A stretch of DNA of 64,000 nucleotides from the NCBI GenBank assembly GCA_964617955.1, contig CAZTXB010000015.1:1-64000 (forward strand), in the 5' to 3' direction. Within the stretch, counting starts at the first letter, position 1, and the number at the start of each line of letters is the position of its first letter. This document shows, one piece after another, positions 62,064-64,000 of this stretch. The DNA is from JABWCE01 sp964617955 (GTDB lineage Bacteria > Bacteroidota > Bacteroidia > NS11-12g > UBA9320). The notes beneath the pieces are model-generated. The model did no database searches. It was not told the origin of the DNA and saw only the letters and a list, made by a program, of their open reading frames with translations. The position numbers were made by a program, and so were the translations under genes.

Positions 62064-63077
62064 ATGCGTATTTTACGAATCTTATTTATTTTTATTTTTG
62101 TTTTGGTTGGCCTTTACTTGTTGGCGTCTCTCTTTATTCCGGCGAAATTTAAGGTTGAAAGATCCGAAAACTTTAATGCACCGGTGGATTTGGTGTTCGA
62201 ACAAATTTCTACCTTTAAGAAATGGGAAAAATGGAATCCTTGGAAAAAACAGGATTCTGAAGTCAAGTCATTGTTTGGCCCCAATCAGGGAAAAGTAGGT
62301 TCCTACTGGCTTTGGAAAGGCGACAAGGTAGGTGAAGGACGCATGACGTTGATGAGTATAACGGATCAAAAGGAAATCAGATACCTTTATGAATTCAATA
62401 AGCCCTACCAAGCGGAGGCAGAAGGGTATATTAAGCTGGAGGCCAATGGCAATCAAACCACTGCTACTTGGTATATAGAAGGAAGCAACCCGTTTTACCT
62501 CAGGGTTCTTAACTTGATCATGGACCGGCAAATTGGGCCAAATTTTGAAACCGGACTATCGGCCTTAAAGCGCAATTCCGAAAAAGAATACCGGGTGTTA
62601 AAAGAGGAGTACTATGGATACAGAATAAAACAGAGCACATTTAGCGCACGAAAAGTAGGCATGGTAAGAAAGGCTATACTTATTCCCGAATTGGATGATT
62701 TTTTTGCTAAGAATTATGAAAAAGTAAAACGGGAAGCATTGGATTGCGGATTTAAAATTAGTGGGAAGGCCTTGGGTTTATATTACCGATGGGATTATGT
62801 TAATGGGGTGGCGACGGTAGCGGCGGCTTTGCCTCTCGAAGGGGATTCCACTCTTGGGCACGACGTAAGTCTTATTAAACTTGGTCCGCAGAAGGCGCTG
62901 CTTCTCAATTATTATGGGGGTTACAAAAGCAATCAGGATGCTTATAAGGCTTTGGATAATTATATTAGGAATAAAAATCTTATTCGCAGGTCTCCGGTAA
63001 TTGAAGAGTATATCATTGGACCTGCTCAAGTCGCCGACTCGAGCAAATGGTACACTAAAATTTGGTACTTGCTTTAA
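62064..63077 (+). CDS. SRPBCC protein fused to a GyrI-like domain
   Basis: A 337-residue protein with one N-terminal membrane segment (about 5-25) and two ligand-binding-type domains: an SRPBCC/polyketide-cyclase-like domain (VERSENFNAPVDLVFEQISTFKKWEKWNPW, then KSLFGPNQGKVGSYWLWKG) and, after about residue 185, a GyrI-like domain (FSARKVGMVRKAILIPELDDFFAKNY). The GyrI-like fold binds small molecules in regulators of the AraC/MerR families. Role unknown. It is followed by a bidirectional terminator. Confidence 0.82.
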   Translation: MRILRILFIFIFVLVGLYLLASLFIPAKFKVERSENFNAPVDLVFEQISTFKKWEKWNPWKKQDSEVKSLFGPNQGKVGSYWLWKGDKVGEGRMTLMSITDQKEIRYLYEFNKPYQAEAEGYIKLEANGNQTTATWYIEGSNPFYLRVLNLIMDRQIGPNFETGLSALKRNSEKEYRVLKEEYYGYRIKQSTFSARKVGMVRKAILIPELDDFFAKNYEKVKREALDCGFKISGKALGLYYRWDYVNGVATVAAALPLEGDSTLGHDVSLIKLGPQKALLLNYYGGYKSNQDAYKALDNYIRNKNLIRRSPVIEEYIIGPAQVADSSKWYTKIWYLL

Positions 63078-63142
63078 ATATTCACATTATCCTTAAACAA
63101 GCCAATCGTACATTTTAGTTTATTCATAAATTGAAGTCAAAA

Positions 63143-63173
63143 AAAAAGCTGTTTCTCCATGAAACAGCTTTTT
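63143..63173. terminator. Bidirectional terminator after the SRPBCC-GyrI-like gene
   Basis: AAAAAGCTGTTTC (63143-63155) pairs perfectly with GAAACAGCTTTTT (63161-63173) around a 5-base loop. It has A and T runs on both sides and lies between the convergent genes ending at 63077 and 63178. Confidence 0.85.
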
Positions 63174-63177
63174 AGTG

Positions 63178-64000
63178 TCACCTTTTACCCATTTGGGTTA
63201 TATAGTCCTGCAATTCGGATTTACTACTGCTAAATTGGAAAGCTTCCTGAACCATAACGTAATTCCTTTTATCGCTCGTATGTGAATAGGCAAATTTGGC
63301 AAATTCAAGTCGGGTCGATTCAAAAGAAAACAGTTTTGTGATGAGCAGGATTTCTTCGCTTAACATGCTTTCTGAAGAGACGATATTTTTCGCCATTTTG
63401 AGACGCTCGCTATCAAAAGATTGCTTTTTTATGGCATTCAGTGTGTTCGCAAAGGCAGTCTCTCTTTGGCCTTCCCTGTCGTAGGTGTCGTTTCCACGGT
63501 TTGCGTCAGAGCGGTCGGACCTTTGTGATGACCTGTCCCTATAGTACCAATCTTCATCCTCCTCCTCACGGTTATTTTGGTTATTTCCATATTGGTTTCT
63601 GTCATAATCATAATCGTCATCTCGGCGGCGATTCTCTCGTGATCCATTGCCTTGATTTCTACCGTTACCATTTCCTTGAATATCGTCGAAGCTGAGGCTG
63701 CGTTCAATTCTAAGCATACCACGGTGGTTTATGCTGGCCCAAATTTTGGTATTTCTTGGGAAAAAGAGCATACCATTGTAAATCACAATTCTGTCAATCA
63801 CATAACCTCTTCGGTTTAGAATTGGTTTTGTAATTTTTAGGCGGTGATTGCCGGGTCTGAGGTTGTCGATTTTAAATCGGTCATACACCCCATAATAGGG
63901 TACGTTGTCGAAAATGACAATATACTCGGATGCCGGAGGCAAGAATAAGCGAAGCGAAGAACCCGCTTGATGCGTTTGCCTGGCCATTGCCAAATTTGTT
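63178..64000 (-). CDS. DUF4476 protein, 5' end cut by the window edge
   Basis: The frame is open to the right edge. The first visible residues (TNLAMARQTHQAGSSLRLFL) look like the end of a signal peptide (AMA before the cut) followed by the mature protein, so the start codon lies beyond position 64000. The middle is a low-complexity region rich in Arg, Asn, Asp, Gly and Tyr (residues about 110-170). The C-terminal 95 residues match the DUF4476 pattern (FDSERLKMAKNIVSSESMLSEEILLITKLFSFESTRLEFAKFAY). Role unknown; periplasmic or surface location likely. Confidence 0.8.
   Translation of the reverse strand, partial: TNLAMARQTHQAGSSLRLFLPPASEYIVIFDNVPYYGVYDRFKIDNLRPGNHRLKITKPILNRRGYVIDRIVIYNGMLFFPRNTKIWASINHRGMLRIERSLSFDDIQGNGNGRNQGNGSRENRRRDDDYDYDRNQYGNNQNNREEEDEDWYYRDRSSQRSDRSDANRGNDTYDREGQRETAFANTLNAIKKQSFDSERLKMAKNIVSSESMLSEEILLITKLFSFESTRLEFAKFAYSHTSDKRNYVMVQEAFQFSSSKSELQDYITQMGKR

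Overview
The window comes from a member of the Bacteroidota. The evidence is a Por-type (T9SS) C-terminal sorting domain, a DUF4270 lipoprotein next to a GT5-like protein and panC, bacillithiol (bshA) and menaquinone (menE) genes, many secreted or lipoprotein families typical of the phylum, and promoter-like TTTG/TAnnTTTG boxes. The order cannot be fixed from the sequence. Two host blocks, about 1-4120 and 24480-64000, flank one integrated genomic island.

Left host block: rfbA (dTDP-sugar synthesis), an ABC exporter and an alpha/beta-hydrolase lipoprotein form a tight + strand run. A 240-bp non-coding element with 17-bp terminal inverted repeats (MITE-like) and a rho-independent terminator follow.

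Island (about 4154-24450, 20.3 kb): it is inserted in the anticodon loop of a tRNA-Arg(CCT) gene. The 3' half of the gene is left at 4122-4162 and the 5' half at 24442-24481. All breakpoints share the 9-bp core GTTTAGGAA. The island carries its own complete tRNA-Arg(CCT) at 4379-4450. A tyrosine recombinase lies at the right end and an excisionase-like HTH protein at the left end. Paired TTTGTGAGA motifs lie near both ends. Between these, six palindromic repeats (core CTGCCGTGA-AATAAAA-TCACGGCAG, mostly followed by GGACACCCCC) separate the cargo into cassettes. Cassette 1 holds type I restriction-modification hsdR-X-hsdM-hsdS, a SIR2-HerA pair and an unknown gene. Cassette 2 holds a broken QueC-like gene and an AbiE toxin-antitoxin pair. 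Cassette 3 is non-coding, with two arrays of a 12-bp tandem repeat. Cassette 4 is a CPBP membrane protease. Cassette 5 is a four-gene minus-strand operon (Tiki/ChaN-like-DUF6624 protein, methyltransferase, HEAT-repeat protein, DUF5655 protein). Four of the repeats are also followed by a related arm of about 60-80 bp. This repeat-delimited defence island is the most unusual object in the window.

Right host block: a large secreted Asp-box (BNR) repeat protein; pbpC and an alpha-2-macroglobulin facing away from each other; asd and a DAHP synthase in tandem, then DUF4270 and GT5-like genes, divergent from panC; an OmpA-like protein; menE convergent with a CDF metal transporter; an SRPBCC protein and a T9SS-secreted metzincin; a luciferase-like oxidoreductase; bshA overlapping an acylphosphatase; a DUF2807 lipoprotein overlapping a PagL-like lipid A deacylase; three consecutive exported proteins of unknown role; a subtilase; a DUF3857/transglutaminase protein; an SRPBCC-GyrI-like protein; and a DUF4476 gene cut by the window edge. 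Most of these act in the cell envelope or periplasm.
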